Origin: Streptomyces sp. WM6378
GTDB taxonomy: Bacteria; Actinomycetota; Actinomycetes; Streptomycetales; Streptomycetaceae
DNA: 64,000 nucleotides
Assembly (NCBI RefSeq): GCF_001279695.1
Contig: NZ_LGDD01000287.1
Span: 17,803-81,802 of the forward strand
Reading direction: 5' to 3'
Positions 26,701-34,862 of the stretch are shown here, piece by piece (the first letter of the stretch is position 1; every line of letters begins with the position of its first letter). Below the pieces are notes generated by a model. The model saw nothing but the letters and a program-made list of their open reading frames with translations. It did no database searches and was not told the origin of the DNA. A program made the position numbers and the translations under genes.

Positions 26701-28172
26701 CCCAGCGTGAGGTCGGGCCAGTTGTTGTTCGCCGCCGACTGCACCGAGAGCCTCAGAGCCGTCGGAGAGAACTCCAAGTAGCCAGCCGCGCAGTTCGTGT
26801 AGCCCATGGCGGCCGACCGCTCCTCCAGGAACTTCCCCCAAAAGGCGCCGGAGCTTGAATTGTCCCAAGTTGTACCCGAGTTGATCCGCCCGGTGTCATA
26901 CAGCTGGATCGGCTTCGGCGTGCAGCTGAAGGAATGGGTCTCATAGACCTTGAACCGGGCATCCTGGATGTGCTTGCCGACGAACTTCTTGTCGACCGGC
27001 ATCGAGTACAGGACCCGCTTCACATCAGCGGGCACACACCGGGAAGCAATGCAGTAGCCGGTGCCGAAGTCGTTGACGTAGGTGCTGTTGTAGCTGAAGT
27101 GCCAGTAAGACTGACCGGAGTTCGCGCGGGAGATACCTGCCCAGTTGCCCGCGTGCGGGGTGACGATGCCCGGGTCGATCATCACCGGGAAGACGGTGTC
27201 CGCGCTGTCCAGCAGCTTCTGGTCCGGCGTGAGGACGAGGGACTTCTGGTCGTCCGGGATCTCCACATCCACCGGGGCCGCGTGCACAGGGCTGCTCGTT
27301 GTGGCGTTCGGAACAGCGGCACGTGTCCTGAACAACGCCTGCGGCCCCACCGGAACAGTGGCCCCTCCGGGACCGTCCTTGGCTACCGCGGACGAGTCGA
27401 ACATCATCGGCGGCGGCGCCTGGAACACCGTCCCCCCGCCCACGGTGTCGACCAGCGACAGCGAGCGGTCCGGGTTCTCCTTGGCGACCAGTTCGGGACT
27501 GGACATCCCCAGCTTGAGCCGGCCCAGCTCCGGATTCTTCGCCGCCTGCGGTGTCTTGACCACGACGAGTTGCGTGAAGCCGTCCTGGGTGGCGGTCATC
27601 CGCAGGTCCACATCCGGCAGGATCGACCGGTACTCGGCCGTATCTCCGTTGATCACAGGCTTGGGCAGCGGCTTGGGCCAGGTGAGCTTCAGCTCCTTGC
27701 CCGCCTTCGACATCCGCACCAACGGCTGCGTCCCACCACCGGAAAACTCCAAGTCGGACAGCGTCGCCTTCGGCGCCACCGCGCCTCCCGACGTGGCCTC
27801 CAGCGCGGTGTCGATCGTGTGCCAAGAGCCGTTCTTGCGCGTCCGGACCGGCTTGGTGTGGGTGGTGGATACGAGGGTGCCGTCCGGCCTCGCCGACACC
27901 TCGCTGGACTCGTCCTGGAGCGAGGGGACGTTCACCTCCTTGCCGCTGCGCTTCGCCTCCGCCACGGCCAGCGACTCCGCGGTGTCGCCATGGCCGGAAG
28001 AGTCACCGCCCCGCCCCGATTGCGCGCCAGACACGGCAAGGCCGCTTGCTGCCGCCGACAGCTGACCTCCGGACACCATCAGACCGGATACTGCAGCCAA
28101 CACGGCCAGCCGCGCCACGGCACGATGCCCCAGCCTTCTCGTGACAGGCCTATGGCCCAGCACATTCACCAC
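23766..28172 (-). CDS. Large secreted protein with LamG-like jellyroll domains
   Basis: About 1468 residues from GTG 28172, chosen because GGGGGGAG lies 5 nt upstream; a TTG at 28211 lacks such a site. A signal peptide (VARLAVLAAVSGLMVSGGQLSAAA) is followed by a DNRLRE-type beta region common to streptomycete RHS partners, then three LamG/concanavalin-like domains (DRSFTVSAWV, RSFSVAAWVRL, QSFTVAGWAQT each start one), each ending in a D-D-V-R/W-x-(F/Y) motif. LamG domains bind carbohydrate or protein ligands. It lies 147 nt upstream of the RHS toxin on the same strand and probably is co-transcribed; it may help secretion, surface attachment or target binding. Confidence 0.85.
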   Translation of the reverse strand: MVNVLGHRPVTRRLGHRAVARLAVLAAVSGLMVSGGQLSAAASGLAVSGAQSGRGGDSSGHGDTAESLAVAEAKRSGKEVNVPSLQDESSEVSARPDGTLVSTTHTKPVRTRKNGSWHTIDTALEATSGGAVAPKATLSDLEFSGGGTQPLVRMSKAGKELKLTWPKPLPKPVINGDTAEYRSILPDVDLRMTATQDGFTQLVVVKTPQAAKNPELGRLKLGMSSPELVAKENPDRSLSLVDTVGGGTVFQAPPPMMFDSSAVAKDGPGGATVPVGPQALFRTRAAVPNATTSSPVHAAPVDVEIPDDQKSLVLTPDQKLLDSADTVFPVMIDPGIVTPHAGNWAGISRANSGQSYWHFSYNSTYVNDFGTGYCIASRCVPADVKRVLYSMPVDKKFVGKHIQDARFKVYETHSFSCTPKPIQLYDTGRINSGTTWDNSSSGAFWGKFLEERSAAMGYTNCAAGYLEFSPTALRLSVQSAANNNWPDLTLGLKATDESDGDAWKRFSDDAALQVFYNLPPRQPAMKDLSMQPGSACTTSSKPIRSMPELTAIVTDPDEGERIGVQFAAAWVGADGVFKRRWFSTGGEGIAPAPSTFKLTGSPNKASSALLAMSRPEAVPQNQLVGWEVRGWDGAEWGPWSSDGDTPTDCYFRIDTTAPSGPVISSTAIPGSSDSQATLPPTDGVGRYANFTFASSSTDVVKYQYGINQDPSAANEVATTGGAARSVNLLVDEQGLRWVSARALDAAGNASQNNTFYFVVRNGQPQRTGWSMDSDPGATSLPASGSNLPATLAGGAVPGAAGHTGTAVSLPGTSAADGSPADYAATDTPGLETDRSFTVSAWVNPTDVAKNQTAVSQSGQHQAAFSLGLNQGKWAIKMPTADVSLDSTWYTASSDVAPAANQWTHLAGVYDAPAKTLTLYVNGTPSAPVTGVTTWQARGALNFGRLLWRDNYTDGWKGSLDDVRIWDRALNSTDVTAVRSGTVIAGLGAKAVWSLDGTGKVMPGLAETGDAKTSGDVQTGVSGIAGKATHFGSTGFADVSRPQVDGTRSFSVAAWVRLPAVAAGDMNAKVAVGQFGTHNSEFELYYSVWQKKWVFGRYQSDAANAQLIKAAQADCTAGQTVNGAPCFAVPSGEWMQLVGVSDAVAQKIRLYINGYLVGEAPYTQASPWGATGGIRIGAVNREGAADEYFGGDIDDVRLFDRIVTGPEVKLMMQERPQLAARWTFNNADSGVSPDDRGTHGARLTGAAAIDTSNAHIGGGALGLGGTSSYAATTGTPFDTGQSFTVAGWAQTAGVPDRDMTVLSVGDANTSAVTVRWNYLDTVTDPVTHQTENRGRWQVETVDTSNPAAHTKAVHTFAAPDEFGSRWNHLAVTYDAFTDQLALYVNGVLENELCDAQAPAGTCTDRVSTTTAKQPFKATGDLQFGRNVGTAPEWFSGQIDDVWAYQGVLSQAQIITLAGGDELDSATAFG

Positions 28173-28939
28173 CGACGCTCCCCCCACAGGAACAACACAG
28201 AAATCACACAAGTGACCGAATCAAACGGTGATCACCGCTCGCGGTCAACCCATGACTCAGGCCACATTGGCCGGAAGGGGGCAGCCGCCGAGCCCAAGGC
28301 TGTAGACACCCGCCCCTCACCGCTGGGCGACCGACAGAACATGAACTTCCCTGCGCATTAGCAGGTTTGACTCATCGGAGGGTGATGCGGAGGCATACGC
28401 GCAACCGGCGCAAGACAGAGGGAAGCCAGTCACGCACGCCTCGCATTTCTTTAACAGCCCTTTATGGACTCCCGGTTGCACAGATGGATAGATCCTTCCG
28501 CTAAGCCTAGGTATCGCCCCTATATGCGCGATAGCGCATCCATCGGGGCAATCAGCCGTTCAGGCTGAAGCCGAGACCCGGGCCCGGGCGCGAAGATCCC
28601 GTTGGGCCATATCTGAGCATTTCTCACCTTCAGGCATAAAATGATCTATTCTCTCGAAAATCTGCATGCCCCCATCCGCCCCAGAAGCGATCGAGTGGCG
28701 CCGTTCGATAGCGTCACGACGCCCAGGCTTGGTCGCACCCGGCTTCACTCAGCGCGAGAGCGCGGCGCTATCGCTGCCGTTTCCACCTGCCACTTCATGA
28801 AGACACCCACTTGAAGCAAAGAGAGCCAGACCGAGCTATCGCACAGGTGTCCCACCGGCGGGTCTACGATCAGCGTCGACTGTGGCGGTTCCGCGTCCGC
28901 AGCGCCTGCCCATGACCGCCAGTCTCCGAGGTAGTCCAC
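28173..28939. other. Long divergent intergenic region
   Basis: No gene is supported. The stretch is relatively AT-rich around 28445-28530 and should contain the promoters of the LamG-RHS operon (leftward) and the acyltransferase (rightward). An interrupted inverted repeat sits at 28516-28549. Confidence 0.5.
28516..28549. repeat. Interrupted inverted repeat
   Basis: GCCCC...ATGCGC-GATA-GCGCAT...GGGGC: an inner perfect 6-bp stem with GATA loop and an outer 5-bp stem. Could be a small RNA hairpin or operator in the divergent promoter region. Confidence 0.55.
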
Positions 28940-30016
28940 GTGACCCAGCTCGCTCCCCCGGCCCTCCGCTCCGACAGCAAGGACAAACTCAGCAAGAGCC
29001 GGGACCCGTACTACGACAATGCGAAGCTGCTGGCCGTCGTATTGGTGGTCTGCGGGCACTTCTGGGAACCGCTCATAGAACAGTCGGGGCAGCGCCACCT
29101 CAAAGCCCTCTACCTGCTCGTCTACGCCTTCCACATGCCCGCATTCATTCTCATATCGGGCTTCTTCTCTCGGACTTTCACCGCCCAACCGCAACAACTC
29201 AGACGGTTGGCCAGCGGCGTGCTCATACCGTTCGTGCTGTGGGGCACTCTGCTGACACTCTTCAACAACACGCTCTCCGGCGCCCACGCGAAGATCCAAC
29301 CGCTTACGCCGGTGTGGATCACCTGGTTCCTGATCGCGCTCTGTCTCTGGCGCCTGACTGCCCCGATATGGCAAACCCTGCGCGCACCCGTGACGATCGC
29401 CACCGCGCTCTTCCTGGCCGCCGGCGCCTTCTCCCTCGGTGCCCAGTTCTCCATCACCCGCGTCCTGCAGTTCTTGCCCTTCTTCGTCATCGGGCTGACG
29501 CTGCGCCCGTCCCACCTGGCCTGGCTGCGCGAGTCCCGGTGGGTCAAGGGAGCAGCCCTCGCCGTGTTTGCCGTGGCAGGCACTGCGGCGTACTGGCTGG
29601 CCCCGCGTCTCGGAGCTGGATGGCTGTACCGCAGCAGCAGTGCCGACGAGCTCCACGTCTCATACACGCACTGGCTCGCCCAGTCCGCCGCGATCTACGC
29701 CGCCGGACTCGTCCTCACGGCAGCCTTCCTCGCCCTTGTCCCCAATCGCCGAACCTGGTTCACCGCACTCGGCGCCGGCACCATGAGCGCCTTCCTCATC
29801 CACGCCTTCGTACGCCAAGCCCTGGTCCACACCCACGTCTACAACCGTGAAGTCCTGCACCACCCGGCAGGCCAGGCCACCCTCACCGTCCTGTCCATAG
29901 CCCTCGCCCTCCTGCTCTGCACCCGTCCCATCCAGCACGTGATGAGGCCCTTCATCGAACCCCGCCTCAACTGGCTCTTCCGCCAAGGCGAAAGCACCCG
30001 GAACCGAGCCGTGTAA
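28940..30016 (+). CDS. Acyltransferase-3 family membrane protein
   Basis: 358 residues with about ten hydrophobic segments. The start RDPYYDNAKLLAVVLVVCGHFW is the family's first helix, with the conserved His taking the place of the catalytic His in the RxxxxxR-H pattern of OatA/WecH-type acyltransferases; AFHMPAFILISGFF follows. These integral membrane enzymes move acyl groups (often acetyl) onto sugars or polysaccharides at the membrane. ATG 28940 is the first start in frame; no very strong ribosome-binding site is visible. It stands alone between the toxin locus and a pseudogene. Confidence 0.85.
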   Translation: MTQLAPPALRSDSKDKLSKSRDPYYDNAKLLAVVLVVCGHFWEPLIEQSGQRHLKALYLLVYAFHMPAFILISGFFSRTFTAQPQQLRRLASGVLIPFVLWGTLLTLFNNTLSGAHAKIQPLTPVWITWFLIALCLWRLTAPIWQTLRAPVTIATALFLAAGAFSLGAQFSITRVLQFLPFFVIGLTLRPSHLAWLRESRWVKGAALAVFAVAGTAAYWLAPRLGAGWLYRSSSADELHVSYTHWLAQSAAIYAAGLVLTAAFLALVPNRRTWFTALGAGTMSAFLIHAFVRQALVHTHVYNREVLHHPAGQATLTVLSIALALLLCTRPIQHVMRPFIEPRLNWLFRQGESTRNRAV

Positions 30017-30193
30017 CAGCAGTCGGCAAGCCTGCGACTTCTGCACCGGACGCTTGAGTTCTGAGCTTCGATGACCAACAGCAAGAGTCCAGGGCGGCTA
30101 CCCAAGACCGGCTGTTCGGCGTGCCCGTCACCCGCTGCCTGGTCAGCCCCACCGACGACACCGCCCACCATGAGGGCAGAAGGCAACGCAGGC

Positions 30194-30955
30194 GGCCTCT
30201 CGGACGAAGTCGGCCGTGAACTCTTCAGTATGACTGGTGAGTTGTCGGGCCTGACGTGCTAGACGGCCTTCCATATCAATCAGCACGATGCAGCCCAGCG
30301 GCACTTCATCCAGGCCCTCTGCCTGCCCAGCGCCGACGACGACGTCCAGATCGGCTGCATTGCGCTGACCACGATGGCCATGCAGTCCCCTGATGCGAGG
30401 CTTCGCCTCCAAAGCCGTCGATAGGCCCAGGGTGCCTTCGAGCAGGCCAAGGCCAGCCGCCGCGAAGCTGTTGGCGTTCGCCAAGCTCATCAGGGCTCGT
30501 ACCCATGCCCGCGAGAACGATCTCCGAGCCGCCTCACCGGCCCTGGCGGCTTCCGAAGATCTGCTGGACCAGACCACAGCACACAGCGCGACAAGTCCGG
30601 CTGGATCGACTTCTATCACCACGCCCGCCTCTCCGCGGACGCCGTCGAGGTCTTCCACGACCTGAAGAACCCCAAGGCCTCCCTGGCCTGGAACAAGCAG
30701 GCCACCGCCATACCGACCGGGATGATCACCCGCTCGGTCGACATGCGACGAGCCATCGTCGTCACCGCCCACCTGCAGGCCCACGACCTTGGCCACGGCA
30801 TCGAACTCGGCAATCGAACGTCGGCTTCCTCGCCCGCGTCCAATCGACGGGCCAAGGACTACGTCGCCAAATTCGACACCGCCCTCGCCCCCCTGGCACC
30901 CCGAACCGGACGTCCGCAAGTTCATCCAGCGCACGTATCGCCGCCCGGAGAACCA
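30194..30955 (+). pseudogene. Broken XRE/TPR-type regulator (C-terminal part)
   Basis: Fragments in several plus-strand frames line up with the TPR-like C-terminal domain of streptomycete XRE regulators. In order: EVGRELFSMTGELSGLT, an in-frame TAG at 30260-30262 where Trp is expected, TAFHINQHDAAQRHFIQAL, ALTTMAMQ, then shifted frames AFAKLIRARTHAREN, SWIDFY-like GWIDFYHHARLSADAVEVF and HDLKNPKASLAWNKQA, and SVDMRRAIVVTAHLQAHDLG. The HTH N-terminus is not found. At least two frameshifts and a stop make it a pseudogene. Confidence 0.75.
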
Positions 30956-31399
30956 CAGCCCCTCTGCCCGTCTGCCCCCGTTGCCAGCGCACCGCGGACT
31001 TCGCCGCCAGCGTCCGGGGTCTGGGAAGGCCGCAGAACCAGATCCTCACGAATCAGCAGGCTCGCACAGCGCCAGAACCTCGAAACGGACATCACAGCAG
31101 GCGCACCCCGGACACATCCGCCTCCCTAGTAGCCTCACCGCAGCCGCAGCAGCCTTAGAAATCCCAGCTCAGAGGCCTATCACGCACATCCCGAAGACCG
31201 GGCACACCACCGGGTACCCCCTCCCGTCGCCCGATCCGCTAGGCTGTCCGCGGTCAGTCGGCTATCAGGCCGTGTGCTCGGCAAAGTGTCCCTGGGGCAC
31301 CGTCACCGAGCCCGGCATCAGCAGCCTGACCAGGGCGTTTGTCCAGCCAGGCCAGGGACCCCGCACCGGGGTTTTCAGCAAGGTTTCCGACAAGCCCCC
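30956..31399. other. Gap between pseudogene and tRNA-Arg
   Basis: No gene supported. It may continue decayed coding sequence at its left end (P-E-V-R-K-F-I-Q-R-T-like string near 30905-30940) and should hold the tRNA promoter at its right end. Confidence 0.4.
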
Positions 31400-31475
31400 G
31401 CCTCCGTAGCTCAGGGGATAGAGCACCGCTCTCCTAAAGCGGGTGTCGCAGGTTCGAATCCTGCCGGGGGCACCA
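31400..31475 (+). tRNA. tRNA-Arg (anticodon CCT)
   Basis: A complete cloverleaf can be drawn: acceptor GCCTCCG with CGGGGGC (one T-G pair), D arm GCTCAGGGGATAGAGC, anticodon stem CCGCT/AGCGG with loop CTCCTAA (anticodon CCT), variable loop GTGTC, T arm GCAGGTTCGAATCCTGC, and an encoded 3' CCA. It reads AGG arginine codons. Confidence 0.95.
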
Positions 31476-31488
31476 GCGAAGCAGCAGG

Positions 31489-31528
31489 CCGGAGGCCCTG
31501 CCGTCCTATTGGGCGGCAGGGCCTCCGG
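31489..31528 (+). terminator. Hairpin after tRNA-Arg
   Basis: CCGGAGGCCCTGCCG and CGGCAGGGCCTCCGG form a perfect 15-bp stem with a 10-nt loop, 13 nt after the tRNA. Confidence 0.85.
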
Positions 31529-31866
31529 TTTCCCTACGCATACGGCACACGCGGGGTCGCGCGGAGCGTGGGGAATGGCGGGGCGAAAGCCCCATGGCGC
31601 GCGACGCCAGCGACCCAGCCTCCTAGGCCACGTACGCCCAACACCACGCAATCAGAACGAAGCGGCTTCCGTCAGCTAACTCTTCTGCCCCACAAGGCAG
31701 TTGGAAGCCGCCTACCCAGCGGCGCACCTCGTCCCCGCACAGCCTCACACCCAGGGCAACCGGGGGTGCTCCCGAAGTCCCCCGGAATCAAAGAGAGCCT
31801 GCTTCGTCGCGAAACGCCCCCCGGCCCCGTTGGCCGAGATCCCCTACGTGGACGAGACTGCATGGC
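31529..31866. other. Gap between tRNA terminator and DinB gene
   Basis: No gene, repeat or clear promoter is visible. I looked for a second copy of the tRNA 3' end (an integration scar) here and did not find one. Confidence 0.4.
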
Positions 31867-32370
31867 ATGCGCTCACAGGACGTACTCATCGACGGTTACG
31901 GACGCATCCAGGAAGAGGTGCACGCCGTCGTCGACGGGCTCTCCGCCGACGAACTCCACACCAGGCCGGGGGACGGCGAGGCGAACTCCATCGCATGGCT
32001 CGTCTGGCATCTCACGCGGGTGCAGGACGACCACATCGCCGACGCGGCCGGGGTCGAGCAGGTGTGGCTGGCGAAGGGCTGGGCAGACCGCTTCGATCTG
32101 CCTCTGGTGAAGACGGACACCGGATACGGGCACACGTCCAAGCAGGTCGGCCAGGTGCGGGTGGCGTCGGGCAGGCTGCTGCTCGACTACTACGACGCGG
32201 TCCACGAGCAGACGCTCGGCTTCCTCGGCAAGCTCGACGGCAATGCGCTCAACCGCGTCGTGGACGAGCGCTGGGACCCGCCGGTGACGCTGGGCATCCG
32301 CCTGGTGAGCGTGCTGGGCGACGACCTCCAGCATGTCGGCCAGGCCGCGTACGTACGGGGCCTGCTCTGA
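31867..32370 (+). CDS. DinB-superfamily protein (DUF664-type)
   Basis: 167 residues with a four-helix-bundle pattern. Metal-binding histidines fit the DinB/mycothiol-dependent group: WLVWHLTRVQDDH near residues 45-56 and DDLQHVGQAAYVRG near the end. Such proteins are metal-dependent thiol transferases or related enzymes in actinobacteria, often detoxifying. ATG 31867 is used; the ribosome-binding site is weak (GGACGAG). It stands alone. Confidence 0.85.
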   Translation: MRSQDVLIDGYGRIQEEVHAVVDGLSADELHTRPGDGEANSIAWLVWHLTRVQDDHIADAAGVEQVWLAKGWADRFDLPLVKTDTGYGHTSKQVGQVRVASGRLLLDYYDAVHEQTLGFLGKLDGNALNRVVDERWDPPVTLGIRLVSVLGDDLQHVGQAAYVRGLL

Positions 32371-32543
32371 GAGCCTGCGTCTGATCGCTCGGGGATCTCG
32401 GCTCAGCCTTGCCCGGGCCGTATCAGGGCTCCGGAGCCATCCTCCCGCCCCCCTCCCTCAGCCCCAAGCCGCTTCCCCAGCACCCACGGTCCGGCCCAGC
32501 GCCTCGCGCCACCAGCGGCTCGGGGGCATCGAAGTCCTCGGCA

Positions 32544-32888
32544 TCAACGACCACGCGGCCGACAAGCCGTGTCACCCTTCACATGCCGGTAGTCGTCTCC
32601 CCTGGCCCCACTCGACGCGCCCAGGTGGCTCTCGCCCGCGACCTTGATGGCGGCGCCCTCGATGGGCCGGTCGCAGGAGACGCAGAACTTGGTGCGGCTC
32701 ATCGGCGTCATCGCGTCTGCTCCGTACAGCGGGAGGTGCTGTCGGCAGCAGTAGATGTCCTCGCCGACGCCTGCCGCCGTATGGGCTTCACCGATCTTGA
32801 CCGGCTCGTCCGTGAGCACGCCGTCGTGGCAGCAGGGTTCCCTGCCGATCAGCAGGCGCTGGTCTCCAAGATCTGGCTGTTCCGTCAT
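32544..32888 (-). CDS. Small cysteine-rich (zinc-ribbon-like) protein
   Basis: 114 residues from ATG 32888, preceded by GAGGTACGGG. The middle has EDIYCCRQH and then FCVSCDRPIEG, a CxxC pair typical of small zinc ribbons. It is divergent from the XRE/TPR regulator at 32998 with a 109-nt shared promoter region; this same pairing is common in streptomycetes. Function unknown. The minus-strand frame runs further upstream over the regulator but without support. Confidence 0.7.
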   Translation of the reverse strand: MTEQPDLGDQRLLIGREPCCHDGVLTDEPVKIGEAHTAAGVGEDIYCCRQHLPLYGADAMTPMSRTKFCVSCDRPIEGAAIKVAGESHLGASSGARGDDYRHVKGDTACRPRGR

Positions 32889-32997
32889 CCCGTACCTCAC
32901 ATGTGTGGCCCGGCGCGTGATCGCCTGTGGCTGCACCGTAGGGCGCGGTACAACGGAGACGGGCACGCAGAGTGCGTGGCCTGCTCGGGAGTGCGCC

Positions 32998-34212
32998 ATG
33001 GACGCTGGCCGCATCGGCCGTCGCATCGCCCGCTGGCGGGAACGCCGCGGATTCACTCAGGCCGACTTCGGCCGCCTGATGGGGCAGGCCACGCGGTGGG
33101 TGCAGGACTTGGAGGGTGGGAAGCGCCAGAGAGATCCGCGCCTGTCGGTTCTGGTGCGCGCGGCGAGGGTCCTGCGCGTTCCTCTGGAGCAGCTCTTGTC
33201 CGATGCACCGCCCCCGCCACCCGCCGATGATGTGGCGCCTGCCGAGGCCGGTGCGGTCATCGACGCCCTCTACCGCAGGGCTGGCGATGACGTTCCGCCA
33301 CCGCAGCTCGCCGACATCAAGCGGCGGCTTACGTACTGCTGTGAGGCCTTCCAGGCTTCCCATTACGGGGCTCTGGGCCGGGACCTGCCTCAGCTGATCG
33401 CGCTCGCCCGGGCCGCCGCCGATTCGGCAGAGGGGGAGGCCGCCGAGGCACACGTCCTGCTGTCGCGCACTCTGCAGCTGGCGGCCTCCTTTCTGCACAA
33501 GTACGGGCGGCCGACAGCGATTCCAGCAGCCGTGGTGGCCGACCGCGCGCTGGCTGCGGCCGAGAGGTCGGGGGACCCGGTTGCCATCGGAGCCGCAGCC
33601 CGTCGGGTGGCGAAGTCCTTGACGTATCAGCAACTTCCGCTTGCCGCAGTCGAGTTCGCCCTCGACGCGGCCGGCCGGCTCGCGGCGGACTTGAAGGCAT
33701 GTGGGCCACTGGGTCTTTCGACGCTGGGCATGCTCTATCTCAATGCCGCGATCGCGGCGTCCAATGTGCAGCGGTCGCCGGAAGCGGTGCGGCAGGCCAC
33801 TGAATACGTCGACCAGGCCGCGGACGTCGCCGCCCAGCAGGGTGCGGACCTGAACGAGGACTGGACGATGTTCGGGCCGACGAACGTGAAGATGCACCGG
33901 GTGGACGTGCTGACGCGCTTCGAGGACGGCTGGTCGGCACTGGAGGCCACGGCTGCGCTGGAACCCGGGGTACTGGCCGGCCTGACATACGAGCGCCGGG
34001 CGCAGCACCACATCACACTGGCACGCGCTCAGCTTGTGACACGGCACAAGGAAGAGGCGGCCAAGGCACTGCAGGAAGCGGCCAGGCTCGCACCGGAGGA
34101 GGTCTATGGGCGCCCGTCCACCGTCAGCCTGGTGAAGGACGTGATGGCGGCGACGGCAGCCCCGGACTCCGGCTTGCGCGCATTGGCCGAGCGCTGTGGA
34201 CTCCCGGCATGA
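32998..34212 (+). CDS. XRE-family regulator with TPR-like C-terminal domain
   Basis: 404 residues. ATG 32998 is chosen because the N-terminal HTH begins at once: IGRRIARWRERRGFTQADFG then LMGQATRWVQDLEGGKRQ. The remaining 330 residues are helical TPR-like repeats (A-A-D-S-A-E-G-E-A-A-E-A and similar), as in peptide-sensing streptomycete regulators. Its stop overlaps the start of a flavoprotein gene (ATGA), so both are one operon; the zinc-ribbon gene is divergent. Confidence 0.88.
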   Translation: MDAGRIGRRIARWRERRGFTQADFGRLMGQATRWVQDLEGGKRQRDPRLSVLVRAARVLRVPLEQLLSDAPPPPPADDVAPAEAGAVIDALYRRAGDDVPPPQLADIKRRLTYCCEAFQASHYGALGRDLPQLIALARAAADSAEGEAAEAHVLLSRTLQLAASFLHKYGRPTAIPAAVVADRALAAAERSGDPVAIGAAARRVAKSLTYQQLPLAAVEFALDAAGRLAADLKACGPLGLSTLGMLYLNAAIAASNVQRSPEAVRQATEYVDQAADVAAQQGADLNEDWTMFGPTNVKMHRVDVLTRFEDGWSALEATAALEPGVLAGLTYERRAQHHITLARAQLVTRHKEEAAKALQEAARLAPEEVYGRPSTVSLVKDVMAATAAPDSGLRALAERCGLPA

Positions 34213-34763
34213 CACGACGAGTTCTGTACTTGATCGCTTGCGCCGCCGGGCCCGCCGAGTTCGTCGAGGAAGGGGTGCGCCAGGCACAGGAACGGGGGTG
34301 GGACACATGCCTCGTGCTCACTCCGGCGGCGGCCCGCTGGTGGGAGCCGCGTCTCGGCGAGTTGGCGGAGCTGACGGGGCATCCTGTGCGCTCGCAGTAC
34401 AAACTCCCGGGCGAGAGCGATGCGTTGCCGAAGGCCGACGCCATGCTGGTGGCGCCGTTGAGCTGCACGAGCCTCAACAAGTGGGGCGCGGGAATCGCTG
34501 ACACGCTGGCACTCGGCCTCGTCTCCGAAGGCGTCCACATGGGTGTGCCGGTCGCCGCGATGCCGTACTTCAACCAGGCTCAGGGGGCCCAGCCCGCAGT
34601 GGCCCGGAGCATCTCGGACCTGCGGGCTCAGGGTGTGGCCTACCTCGACGGGAAGGCCGGGTACGCCTCGCACCCGCCCAAGCGGGGAAACCCGGCCGCA
34701 TTCCCTTGGCATCTCGCGCTGGACGCGGTCGAGACGCTCACCCGGCCCAGGGGGCAGGCCTGA
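34209..34763 (+). CDS. Flavoprotein of the HFCD/PPC-decarboxylase-like family
   Basis: 184 residues. RRVLYLIACAAGPAEF is the first strand and flavin loop; DAMLVAPLSCTSLNKWGAGI is the typical flavin-binding A-P-x-S-x-N-T/K-x-x-K/G-x-A-x-G-I/L region; VAAMPYFNQAQGAQPAV closes the fold. Members decarboxylate cysteine derivatives or bind FMN without known reaction. Coupled to the XRE/TPR gene by a 4-nt overlap; this XRE-flavoprotein pair is widespread in streptomycetes, with unknown role. Confidence 0.85.
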   Translation: MTRRVLYLIACAAGPAEFVEEGVRQAQERGWDTCLVLTPAAARWWEPRLGELAELTGHPVRSQYKLPGESDALPKADAMLVAPLSCTSLNKWGAGIADTLALGLVSEGVHMGVPVAAMPYFNQAQGAQPAVARSISDLRAQGVAYLDGKAGYASHPPKRGNPAAFPWHLALDAVETLTRPRGQA

Positions 34764-34862
34764 TCCCCTGGGCCTCGGAGGCTTCCCGGCAACCCTGGTC
34801 CGGATGACCGACGGCAGGCAGTTCCTACCGTGCCCGGAACGTCTGCCGGGGGTGCGGAGCCC

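Noticed and set aside
28560..28748. Small minus-strand frame in the toxin-locus promoter gap
   Set aside because: No recognisable domain or ribosome-binding site, and it lies in probable promoter space.
5093..31400. Integration scar (att repeat) of the tRNA-Arg 3' end at the other side of the block
   Set aside because: No convincing second copy was seen near 5.1-5.5 kb or 16 kb, so the island idea is left as a hypothesis only.
31400..31475. Second tRNA reading starting at 31394 with GCCCCCG as acceptor
   Set aside because: This would leave six extra bases before the D arm; GCCTCCG at 31400 gives a normal cloverleaf.
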